A program made the translations under genes and the position numbers. From assembly GCA_902589455.1 (NCBI GenBank), contig CACISX010000002.1, positions 62,001 through 126,000 of the forward strand: a stretch of 64,000 bases of DNA, written 5' to 3'. The stretch comes from an uncultured Pelagibacteraceae bacterium (GTDB lineage: Bacteria > Pseudomonadota > Alphaproteobacteria > Pelagibacterales > Pelagibacteraceae). The notes under the pieces are model-generated. The model was not told where the DNA came from. It was given only the letters and a program-made list of their open reading frames with translations, and did no database searches. This document shows, piece by piece, positions 45,708 to 55,535 of the stretch (the stretch's first letter is position 1; the number at the start of each line of letters is the position of its first letter).

Positions 45708-48482
45708 ATGAATAAAATTCAAAAAACAGATCACTTTTATTTAATTGATGGCTCTGGATATATTTTTAGAGCTTATTATGCTTTGCCTCCATTGACGAGA
45801 AAAAGTGATGGACTTCCAACAGGTGCTGTAAGTGGTTTTTGCAGCATGTTATTTAAATTATTAGAGGACTCAAAATCTGATCAAAACTTGCAAAAACCAA
45901 CACATTTTGCGGTGATATTTGACTCAGCAAGAAAAACTTTTAGAAATGAAATTTATAGTGATTACAAAGCTAATAGGTCAGAAGCGCCTGATGATTTAGC
46001 CCCACAATTTGAGTATATCAGAAAATCAGTCTTAGCATTTAATTTACCATCTGTGGATCTTCCTAATTATGAAGCTGATGATTTAATAGCTACTTATGTT
46101 GATCAAATCCTTAAAAAAGGTGCAAAGGTTACAATTGTCACATCAGATAAAGATTTAATGCAGCTTTACAAAAAAGGGGTTCGAATTTTTGACCCTATGA
46201 AAAACAAATTTATAACTGATGATGATGTTATAAAAAAATTTGGAGTAGATGCCTCAAAAGTTATTGATGTGCAATCTTTGGCAGGAGATAGTAGTGATAA
46301 TGTTCCTGGAGTTCCAGGCATAGGTGTTAAGACAGCTGCAGAGCTAATTAATAAATATGGAACTTTAGAAAATTTATTAAAATCCGCTCATGAGATTAAG
46401 CAAAATAAAAGAAGAGAAACTTTAATAGAGAATAAAGATAAAGCATTAATAAGCAAAAAACTTGTAACACTTGATCACAACTCTCCTGTTAATAGAGAGT
46501 TAAATGAATTTAAATTGCAAAATATAGATAAAGACAAATTATATAAATTTTTAAGAGAAATGGAATTTAACAGGTTGTTAAGCTCTGCAATTTCTGTTTA
46601 TGGAGAACCTGAACTAGAAAGTAATAAGATTGAAAGTCAAAATCTAGAAAAACAACAAACAATAAATAATAAAAATTATTTTTTGATTAACAGTTTAGAT
46701 GAAATTGACAAATGGATAGAGGAAGCAGAAGAAGTTGGTGAAATTGCTGTAGATACGGAAACCACTTCACTAGATCCTCACCAAGCAGATTTAGTTGGTA
46801 TTTCTCTCTGTTCTAAAATTGGAAAAGCATGTTACATACCAGTTGGTCATAAGTCACCAAAGTGCATAAACAAAAAAGCTGTAATTAAAAAATTAAAAAA
46901 AATATTAGAAGATCCAAGTATAAAAAAAATAGGTCAAAATATAAAATTTGATTTTATTATATTTTATAAGCATGGAATAACCCTTTCATCAATGGAAGAT
47001 ACAATGCTGATGTCTTATGTCTTAGATGCAGGAAAAAATAGACATAATATGGATACTTTATCAGAAATTCATTTAGGTCATAAAACTATTTCTTTTAAAG
47101 AAATGGTAGGCACAGGCAAGAAAGAAATTAATTTTAGTGAAGTAGAATTAGATAAAGCAAAAGATTACGCCGCTGAAGATGCTGATGTAACTTTTAGATT
47201 ATATAAGAAATTTATCAAAAATTTAAAATCAGAAAAGATGATAAATATTTATGAAATTTTTGAAAAGCCATTAATAAAAATTCTAGCATTTATGGAAATA
47301 GAGGGAGTTGAAATTGATAGTAAGTTTTTAAAATCTCTTTCATCTAAATTTGAAAAAAAAATTCAAAAACTTGAAAAAGAAATATTTAAAATTTCTAAAA
47401 AAGAGTTCAATATTGCATCTCCAAAGCAATTAGGAGAAATAATTTATAATGATTTAAAAATAGCTGGATTAAAGAAAACTAAAAAAGGAAGTTTTGCAAC
47501 AAGTGCAAGTGTTTTGGAGGATTTAGCTTTTAAAGGTCATGAGTTTCCTAAATTAATTTTAGACTGGAGACAAGTTTCAAAATTAAAAAATACTTATTCA
47601 GATGCTTTACCTGAACATTTGAACCCAAATACAAAAAGAGTTCACACTTCGTTTTTACTAGCTGCTACAACTACTGGAAGGTTAGCATCTAGTGATCCTA
47701 ACTTACAAAACATACCAATTAAATCAGAAGATGGAAAAGATATAAGAAAAGCTTTCACAGCAAAAAAAGAGCACCTATTAATTTCTGCAGATTATAATCA
47801 AATTGAGATGAGAATTTTAGCAGATCTAGCAGATGTAAAAGAACTAAAAAAAGCTTTTAAAAATAAAGAAGATATTCATTCTTTAACAGCTAGCCAAATT
47901 TTTAATATTGATATTAAAAAAGTTAATCAAGACCACAGGCGAAAGGCCAAGGCTATTAATTTTGGAATTATTTATGGAATTTCTCAATATGGATTGGCTA
48001 AGCAAATAAACGTTTCTAATTATGAAGCAGAGGAATTTTTAAATTCATATTTTGCTAAGTTTCCAGAGATTAAAGTTTATATGGATAATACGATAAAATT
48101 TTGTAGGAAAAGTGGATATGTTAACAATATTTTTGGAAGACGATCTCACTTTAATGGAATAAATGATAAAAACTTCAATGTAAGAAATTTTCAAGAACGT
48201 GCTGCAATTAATGCTCCCATTCAAGGTTCTGCTTCCGAAGTAATGAGATTAGCTATGATAAGATTAGACAAAAAACTTTCAGAGCAAAAAAACTCTAATT
48301 CAAAAATGCTCTTGCAAATTCATGATGAATTAATTTTTGAAATTCCAAAAAAAGATGAAAAAGCAATGATTAAACTAATTGAGAAAGAAATGAGTAGTGT
48401 AGCTCAGAGTGATTATCATTCTTTTTCTACACCTTTAACAGTTGATATCAATGTTGGAGATAATTGGGGAATGCTTCATTAA
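45708..48482 (+). CDS. polA: DNA polymerase I
   Basis: 924 aa; 5'-exo domain 'DSSDNVPGVPGIGVKTAAEL', exo 'VDTETTSLDP', pol 'SADYNQIEMRILAD', 'RRKAKAINFGIIYG', 'QIHDELIFE'. Confidence 0.97.
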   Translation: MNKIQKTDHFYLIDGSGYIFRAYYALPPLTRKSDGLPTGAVSGFCSMLFKLLEDSKSDQNLQKPTHFAVIFDSARKTFRNEIYSDYKANRSEAPDDLAPQFEYIRKSVLAFNLPSVDLPNYEADDLIATYVDQILKKGAKVTIVTSDKDLMQLYKKGVRIFDPMKNKFITDDDVIKKFGVDASKVIDVQSLAGDSSDNVPGVPGIGVKTAAELINKYGTLENLLKSAHEIKQNKRRETLIENKDKALISKKLVTLDHNSPVNRELNEFKLQNIDKDKLYKFLREMEFNRLLSSAISVYGEPELESNKIESQNLEKQQTINNKNYFLINSLDEIDKWIEEAEEVGEIAVDTETTSLDPHQADLVGISLCSKIGKACYIPVGHKSPKCINKKAVIKKLKKILEDPSIKKIGQNIKFDFIIFYKHGITLSSMEDTMLMSYVLDAGKNRHNMDTLSEIHLGHKTISFKEMVGTGKKEINFSEVELDKAKDYAAEDADVTFRLYKKFIKNLKSEKMINIYEIFEKPLIKILAFMEIEGVEIDSKFLKSLSSKFEKKIQKLEKEIFKISKKEFNIASPKQLGEIIYNDLKIAGLKKTKKGSFATSASVLEDLAFKGHEFPKLILDWRQVSKLKNTYSDALPEHLNPNTKRVHTSFLLAATTTGRLASSDPNLQNIPIKSEDGKDIRKAFTAKKEHLLISADYNQIEMRILADLADVKELKKAFKNKEDIHSLTASQIFNIDIKKVNQDHRRKAKAINFGIIYGISQYGLAKQINVSNYEAEEFLNSYFAKFPEIKVYMDNTIKFCRKSGYVNNIFGRRSHFNGINDKNFNVRNFQERAAINAPIQGSASEVMRLAMIRLDKKLSEQKNSNSKMLLQIHDELIFEIPKKDEKAMIKLIEKEMSSVAQSDYHSFSTPLTVDINVGDNWGMLH

Positions 48483-48532
48483 ATTTATAACATTGCCCAA
48501 ATTAGGACAATTTAGTATTTTTAAACTAGACT

Positions 48533-49240
48533 ATGCAAAAACAAACAATAGCACTAATAGATGACGATCGAAATATTTTAACAAGTTTAAGCATCGCGTT
48601 AGAAAAAGAGGGCTTTAAAGTTCAAACATATATTGATGGTGAAAGTGCATTAATTGGTTTAACCAGAACGCCTCCTGATTTAGCGGTTATAGATATTAAA
48701 ATGCCAAAGATGGATGGAGAAGAATTACTCAAAAAACTTAGAAAAAAAACTTCTTTACCAGTAATTTTTTTAACATCTAAAGATGATGAGATTGATGAAT
48801 TGTTAGGCTTAAAGTTAGGTGCTGATGATTTTGTAAAAAAATCTGGAGGTTTTTCTATTAAAGTTTTGATTGAAAGAATTCGAGTGCAATTAAGAAAAAA
48901 AGATTCAAATAATATTTTAGAGGAGAATAAAAGTTTAATATCACATGGAAAATTAAAATTAGATCCATCACAACTTGAGTGTGAATGGAATGGAAAACAA
49001 CTGCCTGATAAATTAACTACTACAGAGTTTTTAATTGTTAAAGAATTAGCAAAAAGACCAGGAATTATAAAAGAACGAGCTCAGCTTATGGATATTGCTT
49101 ACAGAGAAGATACGGATATAGAAGATAGAACTATTGATAGTCATGTAAAAAGAATTAGAAAAAAGTTTAAAAAAGTAGATCCTGATTTTTCAGCTATTGA
49201 AACTAGGTATGGTAGTGGATATAGATGGAATGTTAGCTAA
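48533..49240 (+). CDS. chvI: two-component response regulator ChvI-like
   Basis: 235 aa OmpR family; 'LIDDDRNILTSLSIALEKEGFKVQTYIDGESAL', winged-helix C-terminus. Confidence 0.9.
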   Translation: MQKQTIALIDDDRNILTSLSIALEKEGFKVQTYIDGESALIGLTRTPPDLAVIDIKMPKMDGEELLKKLRKKTSLPVIFLTSKDDEIDELLGLKLGADDFVKKSGGFSIKVLIERIRVQLRKKDSNNILEENKSLISHGKLKLDPSQLECEWNGKQLPDKLTTTEFLIVKELAKRPGIIKERAQLMDIAYREDTDIEDRTIDSHVKRIRKKFKKVDPDFSAIETRYGSGYRWNVS

Positions 49241-50781
49241 TGTTTAGTAAATACTTAAAAACTCTCTCTATATTAAAAAAATTTTTATTTATAAACTTTG
49301 TAATTTTTACTATTATTGGATTATTTACATTTATATACCTGAACAATATTCAGCCAAGTTTATTAAAAAAAAAATCTCAGAAACATACTAATATTATAAA
49401 CAATACTATAGATAATATTTTGAGATTAGATGTAAAATTTCAATCTGATGATATTAGAAGATTTTTGTTTTCTACAAGATTTATTTTTCAAAATCTGGAT
49501 AGAGTAATATTTTTTGATGATCAACTAAACCTTGTTGGAGATACAGATACTTTAGATCTTGACCCAAGATCATTTTCAACAAGGCTTGATAAAATTGAAT
49601 TTGAAAATTTGGACAATAAAGATTTAGAAAAAATAAGTAATGATAAAAATATAAAAAGAGATGAAAAAAAAACTTTTTCATTCAAAGATATACTAAAAAA
49701 ATATTCCAACTCGGAAGATTTAGGAAATCCATATACTTTTACGCAAGAAGATTTTAATCAATTTAAAGTGACAACAATTAAAAACGTAACAAAGGATAAA
49801 ATTAATCTTGGTTATGTTGCAATTACAGAAAATGCTAACGAAATAAAGACAGCGATAGATGAGAGAAAAGCATTTGTTATAAGAACAGCTATATCTGTAG
49901 GATTTGTAATATTAATTTTTTCATTTGTGTTAAGCAGATATTTTATTAAACCAATACAAAACCTTGTTGCATATACAATTCGTATTAAGGAAAAAAGTCA
50001 GGTTAAACCAGGTATAGAAAATTTAAAAAGAAGAAATGACGAATTGGGACTTTTGTCTAATTCTTTAGAGGATATGACAAATGAACTTCAAAAGAGGATT
50101 ACACATGCTGAAAATTTTTCAACAGATTTAGTACATGAGATTAGAAATCCATTAGCTTCTTTAAAGAGTGCATCAGAAATTCTGCAAGATACAAATAATG
50201 AAGAACAAAGAAATAGATTATTAAATATACTTAGTCACGATGTACAAAGAATCGAGAGATTAATTACTGACTATTCTCAAATGTTAAAAGATGAAGTTGC
50301 TCTAAGTAAAGAAAAGATGAAAAAAATTAATGTTGAACCAGTTATTCAATCTGTTGTTGATGATTACAATAATATTCATCAGGTAAAAAAAGGAATAAAA
50401 ATAGAATATAAAAATGATGGAAAAGATAAATATTTAATAAATGGTATTGAAAACAGAATTGAACAAATAATTGCGAACTTATTAGATAACTCTATATCAT
50501 TTAGTAAAGATGGGACAAATGTTTTTGTGAAAGTTTCAATTAATGAAAAAAATCAAATATCTATTATAATTCTTGATGAAGGAGAGGGTTTTAAAGAAAA
50601 AGATACATCAAGAATTTTTAATAGATTTTATAGTAATAGACCTGAAAAATTTGGAGAGCATTCAGGTTTAGGCTTAAATATAGTGAAAAACTTGGTTGAT
50701 CTACATGATGGAGAAATTGTAGCATCTAATCGTCTTGATAAAGAAGGCGCGATGATAGAAATAAAATTTCCTAGTGTTTAA
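49240..50781 (+). CDS. chvG: sensor histidine kinase ChvG-like
   Basis: 513 aa; HAMP, 'STDLVHEIRNPLASLKSASEIL' H-box, 'NLLDNSISFS', 'HSGLGLNIVKNLVDLHDG'. Confidence 0.9.
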   Translation: MFSKYLKTLSILKKFLFINFVIFTIIGLFTFIYLNNIQPSLLKKKSQKHTNIINNTIDNILRLDVKFQSDDIRRFLFSTRFIFQNLDRVIFFDDQLNLVGDTDTLDLDPRSFSTRLDKIEFENLDNKDLEKISNDKNIKRDEKKTFSFKDILKKYSNSEDLGNPYTFTQEDFNQFKVTTIKNVTKDKINLGYVAITENANEIKTAIDERKAFVIRTAISVGFVILIFSFVLSRYFIKPIQNLVAYTIRIKEKSQVKPGIENLKRRNDELGLLSNSLEDMTNELQKRITHAENFSTDLVHEIRNPLASLKSASEILQDTNNEEQRNRLLNILSHDVQRIERLITDYSQMLKDEVALSKEKMKKINVEPVIQSVVDDYNNIHQVKKGIKIEYKNDGKDKYLINGIENRIEQIIANLLDNSISFSKDGTNVFVKVSINEKNQISIIILDEGEGFKEKDTSRIFNRFYSNRPEKFGEHSGLGLNIVKNLVDLHDGEIVASNRLDKEGAMIEIKFPSV

Positions 50782-50823
50782 TCTAATCTTGATAAAAAAA
50801 TACTTAACTGTATAAAGCTTGCC

Positions 50824-52110
50824 ATGGATGATTTTAAAGTAAAAGACATATCTCAAGCTGATTTTGGAAGAAAAGAAATTTCAATAGCTGAAAGTGAAAT
50901 GCCAGGATTAATGGCATTAAGAGAAGAGTACTCTAATAAAAAACCATTAAAAGGTGCAAGAATTATTGGTTGTCTTCACATGACCATTCAAACAGCTGTA
51001 TTAATTGAAACTTTAGTAGCATTAGGTGCTGAAGTACGATGGTCCTCTTGTAATATTTTTTCAACTCAAGATCATGCAGCTGCTGCAATTGCAAAAGTTG
51101 GAATCCCAGTTTATGCCTGGAAGGGAGAGACCGAGGAAGAATACTTATGGTGTATTAAGCAAACTATAGTTGGAAAACCTGATTGGAAACCTAATATGTT
51201 GTTAGATGATGGGGGAGACCTTACAGCCATCATGCACAATGAGTATAAAGATTTAATGAAAGATATTAAAGGTGTTTCAGAAGAAACTACTACTGGAATT
51301 AAAGCTTTATATAAAATGGAGAAAGATAAATCGTTATTAGTTCCAGCAATAAACGTAAATGATTCAGTTACAAAATCAAAATTTGATAATTTATATGGAT
51401 GTAGAGAGAGTTTAGTAGACGGAATTAGAAGAGCCACTGATGTTATGATGTCTGGAAAAATTGCAATAGTTGCTGGCTTCGGAGATGTAGGAAAAGGGAG
51501 TGCTGCGTCTTTAAGACAAAGTGGAGCCAGAGTTTTGGTTACAGAAGCAGATCCAATTTGTGCTCTTCAAGCTGCGATGGAAGGTTATGAAGTAGTATTA
51601 ATGGAAGAGGCTATTAGTAGAGCTGATATTGTCGTAACAGCAACAGGAAATAAAGATATTGTTACCGCAGATCATATGAGAGACATGAAAGATAGAGCAA
51701 TCCTATGTAATATTGGCCACTTTGATAATGAAATACAGGTTGAAGCTCTTAAAAATTATAAGTGGACTGAAGTAAAACCTCAAGTTCATGAAATAGAACT
51801 TCCAAGTGGTAAAAGAATTATTCTTTTAGCAGAAGGAAGGCTGGTTAATCTTGGTTGTGCAACAGGACACCCAAGTTTTGTAATGAGCGCATCATTTACT
51901 AATCAAGTTATCGCTCAAATAGAGCTTTGGCACAATCATAAAAATTATGAAAATAAAGTTTACGTATTACCAAAACATTTAGATGAAAAAGTAGCAACAC
52001 TTCATCTTAAAAAGGTAGGGGCAAAATTAACGAAATTATCAAAAGAACAAGCAGATTATATAAGCGTTGGTACAGAAGGTCCCTTTAAGTCAGATGCCTA
52101 TCGCTATTAG
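50824..52110 (+). CDS. ahcY: S-adenosylhomocysteine hydrolase
   Basis: 428 aa; '[16 protein letters not shown]', '[22 protein letters not shown]', C-terminal '[10 protein letters not shown]'. Confidence 0.97.
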   Translation: MDDFKVKDISQADFGRKEISIAESEMPGLMALREEYSNKKPLKGARIIGCLHMTIQTAVLIETLVALGAEVRWSSCNIFSTQDHAAAAIAKVGIPVYAWKGETEEEYLWCIKQTIVGKPDWKPNMLLDDGGDLTAIMHNEYKDLMKDIKGVSEETTTGIKALYKMEKDKSLLVPAINVNDSVTKSKFDNLYGCRESLVDGIRRATDVMMSGKIAIVAGFGDVGKGSAASLRQSGARVLVTEADPICALQAAMEGYEVVLMEEAISRADIVVTATGNKDIVTADHMRDMKDRAILCNIGHFDNEIQVEALKNYKWTEVKPQVHEIELPSGKRIILLAEGRLVNLGCATGHPSFVMSASFTNQVIAQIELWHNHKNYENKVYVLPKHLDEKVATLHLKKVGAKLTKLSKEQADYISVGTEGPFKSDAYRY

Positions 52111-52543
52111 AGATAGCAAAATCGATATCACCCATGAGAAGTCTACTCAAAAATTAGCTCAAAAATTTACGAAATATCTCAAAGGTGGCGAATTTATTTT
52201 CTTATATGGAGAAATGGGAGTTGGTAAAACTACATTTGTTAAATATTTTATAAATGAGTTTCAAAAAATTAATGATTTACCGCAGACTGAAATTACTAGT
52301 CCTACTTTTAGTTTATTAAATGAATATCTAGTGAAAGATATAAGAATAAAACATTATGATTTATTTAGAATTGATAAAAAAGAAGATACCAATAGTTTAG
52401 ATATTTTTGAAAAAGATAATAAATTAATAACTCTTATAGAATGGCCAAAATTAATAGCTGATATACAAGATATAAAATCTATAGATTTAACTTTTAAATA
52501 TTTAAATGATTTAAATGATAGAAGTGTGGATATAAAAATTTAA
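52067..52543 (+). CDS. tsaE: tRNA threonylcarbamoyladenosine biosynthesis ATPase TsaE (alternative ATG at 52094)
   Basis: '[17 protein letters not shown]', '[10 protein letters not shown]', 'HYDLFRI', 'LIEWPK'. Confidence 0.92.
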   Translation: MVQKVPLSQMPIAIRDSKIDITHEKSTQKLAQKFTKYLKGGEFIFLYGEMGVGKTTFVKYFINEFQKINDLPQTEITSPTFSLLNEYLVKDIRIKHYDLFRIDKKEDTNSLDIFEKDNKLITLIEWPKLIADIQDIKSIDLTFKYLNDLNDRSVDIKI

Positions 52544-52556
52544 AATTAAACTTATT

Positions 52557-53504
52557 TTGATGAAAAGTTTATTAAAATTGAAAAAAATAAAAGGTGATGC
52601 TTCCTTCAGAGAGTTTTTTAGGAACCAAGAAAAAAATTCGATTTATGTTTTTTCTAAGAAAGAAAAATTAAAAAACCTTTTAATTTATGATGCAATCAAT
52701 AAAATTTTAATTAAAAATAAAATTTTAGCACCAAATCTATTAAGTGAAAATTACTTAAATCATTATATAGAAATACAAGACTTTGGAGATCAAACTTTAT
52801 ATGAAGTTCTAAAAAATAAAAAGAATAATAACTACGGTATTTTTAAGAGGATTATAAAAATTTTAAATAAAATACAACTAATAAAAGATAAAGAAATAAA
52901 AAATTTTAAAAACAAATTATATAAACTGCAAGAATATAAAAAAAAAATGCTATTTAATGAAACTAAACTGTTTTGTGATTGGTATGTACCAAAGATATTA
53001 CCTAAAGCAAAAAGTATTAAGTTTAATAAAAAATTTAAATCGGAGATAAAAAAACTATTAACAAAGTTAAATTATAAAAATGATACATTTGTCCATAGAG
53101 ATTTTCATGTTTCAAACTTAATGTATTATAATAAAAAAATTGCATTAATAGATAGTCAAGATGCATTAATAGGTAACAAGGCTTATGATTTAGCATCTTT
53201 AATTGACGACGTAAGACTAAAAACATCTGAGGAATTAAAAGAAAAAGTATTTAAGTTTTACCTAAAAACAAATAAAAAAATTGAGATTGAAAAATTTAAA
53301 AAAGATTTTGAAATATTATCTATCTTAAGAAATTTGAAAATAATTGGTATATTTATGCGCTTAGCTGTTAGAGATGATAAGAAAAAATATATTAAATTAA
53401 TTCCTTATGCCTGGCAAATGATTAATCATAGAATAAAAAAACAAAATGAATTCAAGAATTTAATGTTTCTATTGAAATATAATTTTCCTAAATTTATAGG
53501 GTAG
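52557..53504 (+). CDS. aminoglycoside phosphotransferase-fold kinase, AmgK-like cell-wall sugar kinase
   Basis: 'DTFVHRDFHVSNLMYYNKKIALIDSQDALIGNKAYDLASL' APH kinase motifs; followed by a murU-like gene. Confidence 0.8.
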   Translation: MMKSLLKLKKIKGDASFREFFRNQEKNSIYVFSKKEKLKNLLIYDAINKILIKNKILAPNLLSENYLNHYIEIQDFGDQTLYEVLKNKKNNNYGIFKRIIKILNKIQLIKDKEIKNFKNKLYKLQEYKKKMLFNETKLFCDWYVPKILPKAKSIKFNKKFKSEIKKLLTKLNYKNDTFVHRDFHVSNLMYYNKKIALIDSQDALIGNKAYDLASLIDDVRLKTSEELKEKVFKFYLKTNKKIEIEKFKKDFEILSILRNLKIIGIFMRLAVRDDKKKYIKLIPYAWQMINHRIKKQNEFKNLMFLLKYNFPKFIG

Positions 53505-53508
53505 AGTT

Positions 53509-54198
53509 GTGAGAATAAATACAGCATTAATTTTATGCGCAGGTTTTGGTAAAAGATTAAATCCAATTACTTTAAATACCCCAAAGCCCTTATTAGAAAT
53601 TAAAGATGAAAGTATGCTAGAGCGATGTATTAATTTAATTGAAAAATTAGGTATTCAAAAAATATTAATAAACACCTTTTATTTGAAGAATCAATTTTCA
53701 GAGTTTTTAAATAATAAAAATTTTAATTTAGATATCAAAATCATTGAGGATGGCGAGTATATTTTAAATACGGGGGGAGGTATACAAAACATGATTCAAA
53801 ATTCTGATGAAAATAATTTTATAATTTTTAATCCTGATACAGTTTGGAATATAAATTATAAAAATGAGATATTAAAAATGGAAGAAATATATTTCTCTAA
53901 AAAAATAGAAAATATTCTTCTTTTGGTAAAAAAAAAATTAAGTTTTGATAAGCAATTAAGAGGAGACTTTAATTTAAAAAATAACTTGATTAATAAAGAG
54001 GATGAAAAAGAATTTATTTATATTGGGTGTCAAATCATTAATAAAAAATTATTTCTAAGAAATAAAATAGAAAATTATTCAATTTTAGAAATTTGGAATA
54101 AATTGTTAGATCAAAAAAGATTATATGGCTATGAAAGTCAAAAAAACTTTTATCATTTAACTGATCTAGATATTTTTAATAAACTAAAAGATCTTTAG
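53509..54198 (+). CDS. MurNAc-1-P uridylyltransferase-like nucleotidyltransferase (GTG start)
   Basis: 'ALILCAGFGKRLNPITLNTPKPLLEIKDESMLERCI' NTP-transferase signature; position after the AmgK-like gene. Confidence 0.82.
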   Translation: MRINTALILCAGFGKRLNPITLNTPKPLLEIKDESMLERCINLIEKLGIQKILINTFYLKNQFSEFLNNKNFNLDIKIIEDGEYILNTGGGIQNMIQNSDENNFIIFNPDTVWNINYKNEILKMEEIYFSKKIENILLLVKKKLSFDKQLRGDFNLKNNLINKEDEKEFIYIGCQIINKKLFLRNKIENYSILEIWNKLLDQKRLYGYESQKNFYHLTDLDIFNKLKDL

Positions 54199-54883
54199 CT
54201 CTATCTTTATCAAGATAATAACAGCTAGAAATTTTATTATTATTTAATTCAATTAAAAGTGGGTTTCCCGTGGGAATTTCGAGTTTAGAGATTTCTTCAT
54301 TATCTAAATTAAATAAATGTTTACATAGAGCTCTTATAGAATTTCCATGAGCTGAAATGAGAATATTTTCATTAGTTTTATTTTTTATTTCTTCATTATA
54401 AAATTTTATTACTCTTTCATATGTATCTTTTAGTGACTCACTGTCAGGAATCTTTTCTAAAGGAATTTCTTTATAAGTTTCAATATTTAATGGATGATAC
54501 GGATTTTTTTTATCCAATGGATCAGGTCTTAAATCCCAAGAACGTCTAAACTGGTGAACCTTATCTTCTCCAAGTTTTAATTTCATCTCATCCTTATTCA
54601 GTCCAGTAAGTGCTCCATAATGTCTTTCATTTAATTCCCATGCATTTTTAACATTTTTAAAATCACCTAATTCTTTTTGTATTATCTGTAAGGTATTTTT
54701 TGCTCTTAATTGAAAAGATGAATAATAAAGTTTTATCTCTAATTGCTCTTGTTTTATTAATTGGCCTGCCTTTTTGGCCTCTAATTTTCCTTTATCTGTT
54801 AAATCAACATCAACCCAGCCAGTAAATTTTTTTTCAAGATTCCATACACTTTGGCCGTGTCTTACTAAAATTAAAAAACTCAT
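54176..54883 (-). CDS. gpmA: 2,3-bisphosphoglycerate-dependent phosphoglycerate mutase
   Basis: 'MSFLILVRHGQSVWNLEKKFTGWVDVDLT', 'SAHGNSIRALCKHL'; start corrected from 55057 to 54883. Confidence 0.94.
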   Translation of the reverse strand: MSFLILVRHGQSVWNLEKKFTGWVDVDLTDKGKLEAKKAGQLIKQEQLEIKLYYSSFQLRAKNTLQIIQKELGDFKNVKNAWELNERHYGALTGLNKDEMKLKLGEDKVHQFRRSWDLRPDPLDKKNPYHPLNIETYKEIPLEKIPDSESLKDTYERVIKFYNEEIKNKTNENILISAHGNSIRALCKHLFNLDNEEISKLEIPTGNPLLIELNNNKISSCYYLDKDRAKDLLVY

Positions 54884-54929
54884 CTGTTTATCTTTTAGAA
54901 TAATTTGATAAATAAAACTATAAATATTA

Positions 54930-55535
54930 ATGATTAATTTTTTGATAAAAAAAAATTTAATACTTTTTATCGTTTTTTTTCTATCGGCATGTTCGTCAAT
55001 TCCTAAAAATACTGCAAATAGTTGTTCAATATTTAATGAAAGGTACTTGTGGTACAAACATGCAAAAAAAACTGAGAAAAAATGGGGAACTCCAATTTAT
55101 TTACAGCTTGCAATTATAAAGATGGAGTCAAGTTTTGATTGGTTAGCAAAACCACCAAGACAAAAATTATTTAAAATCGTCCCTTATAAAAGACCATCAA
55201 GTTCTTTCGGATATTCACAAGCTGTTAAAGGAACGTGGAAGCAATATAAAGATGAAACTGGAAATAAGTATGCAACAAGAGCAAGATTTAAAGATAGTGT
55301 AGATTTTATTGGATGGTACACGAGCAAAACTGAAAAAATTTTAAATGTACCAAAAGATGATGCATTTAAACAATACATTGCTTATCATGAGGGCTGGGGA
55401 AATTATAAAAATTATAAAAAAAATAAAAAAGTTATAAATTTAGCAAATAGAGTAGAAAAACAATCAAATATTTATAAGAAACAATTATCAGATTGTAATA
55501 ATTCTTTATCAACAAATAAGTATATAATTTTTTAA
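54930..55535 (+). CDS. SLT-like transglycosylase lipoprotein
   Basis: Lipobox 'LSAC'; 'LAIIKMESSFDWLAKP...SSSFGYSQAVKGTWKQYKDETG' lysozyme-like Glu motif; 'YHEGWGNYK'. Confidence 0.8.
   Translation: MINFLIKKNLILFIVFFLSACSSIPKNTANSCSIFNERYLWYKHAKKTEKKWGTPIYLQLAIIKMESSFDWLAKPPRQKLFKIVPYKRPSSSFGYSQAVKGTWKQYKDETGNKYATRARFKDSVDFIGWYTSKTEKILNVPKDDAFKQYIAYHEGWGNYKNYKKNKKVINLANRVEKQSNIYKKQLSDCNNSLSTNKYIIF

Noticed and set aside
50782-50823. Possible SAH riboswitch upstream of ahcY
   Set aside because: Spacer is only about 42 bp, AT-rich and lacks recognisable SAH-aptamer sequence.
54884-55057. N-terminal extension of the gpmA ORF to 55057
   Set aside because: Runs antisense into the SLT lipoprotein gene; the conserved GpmA N-terminus MSFLILVRHGQS begins at 54883.
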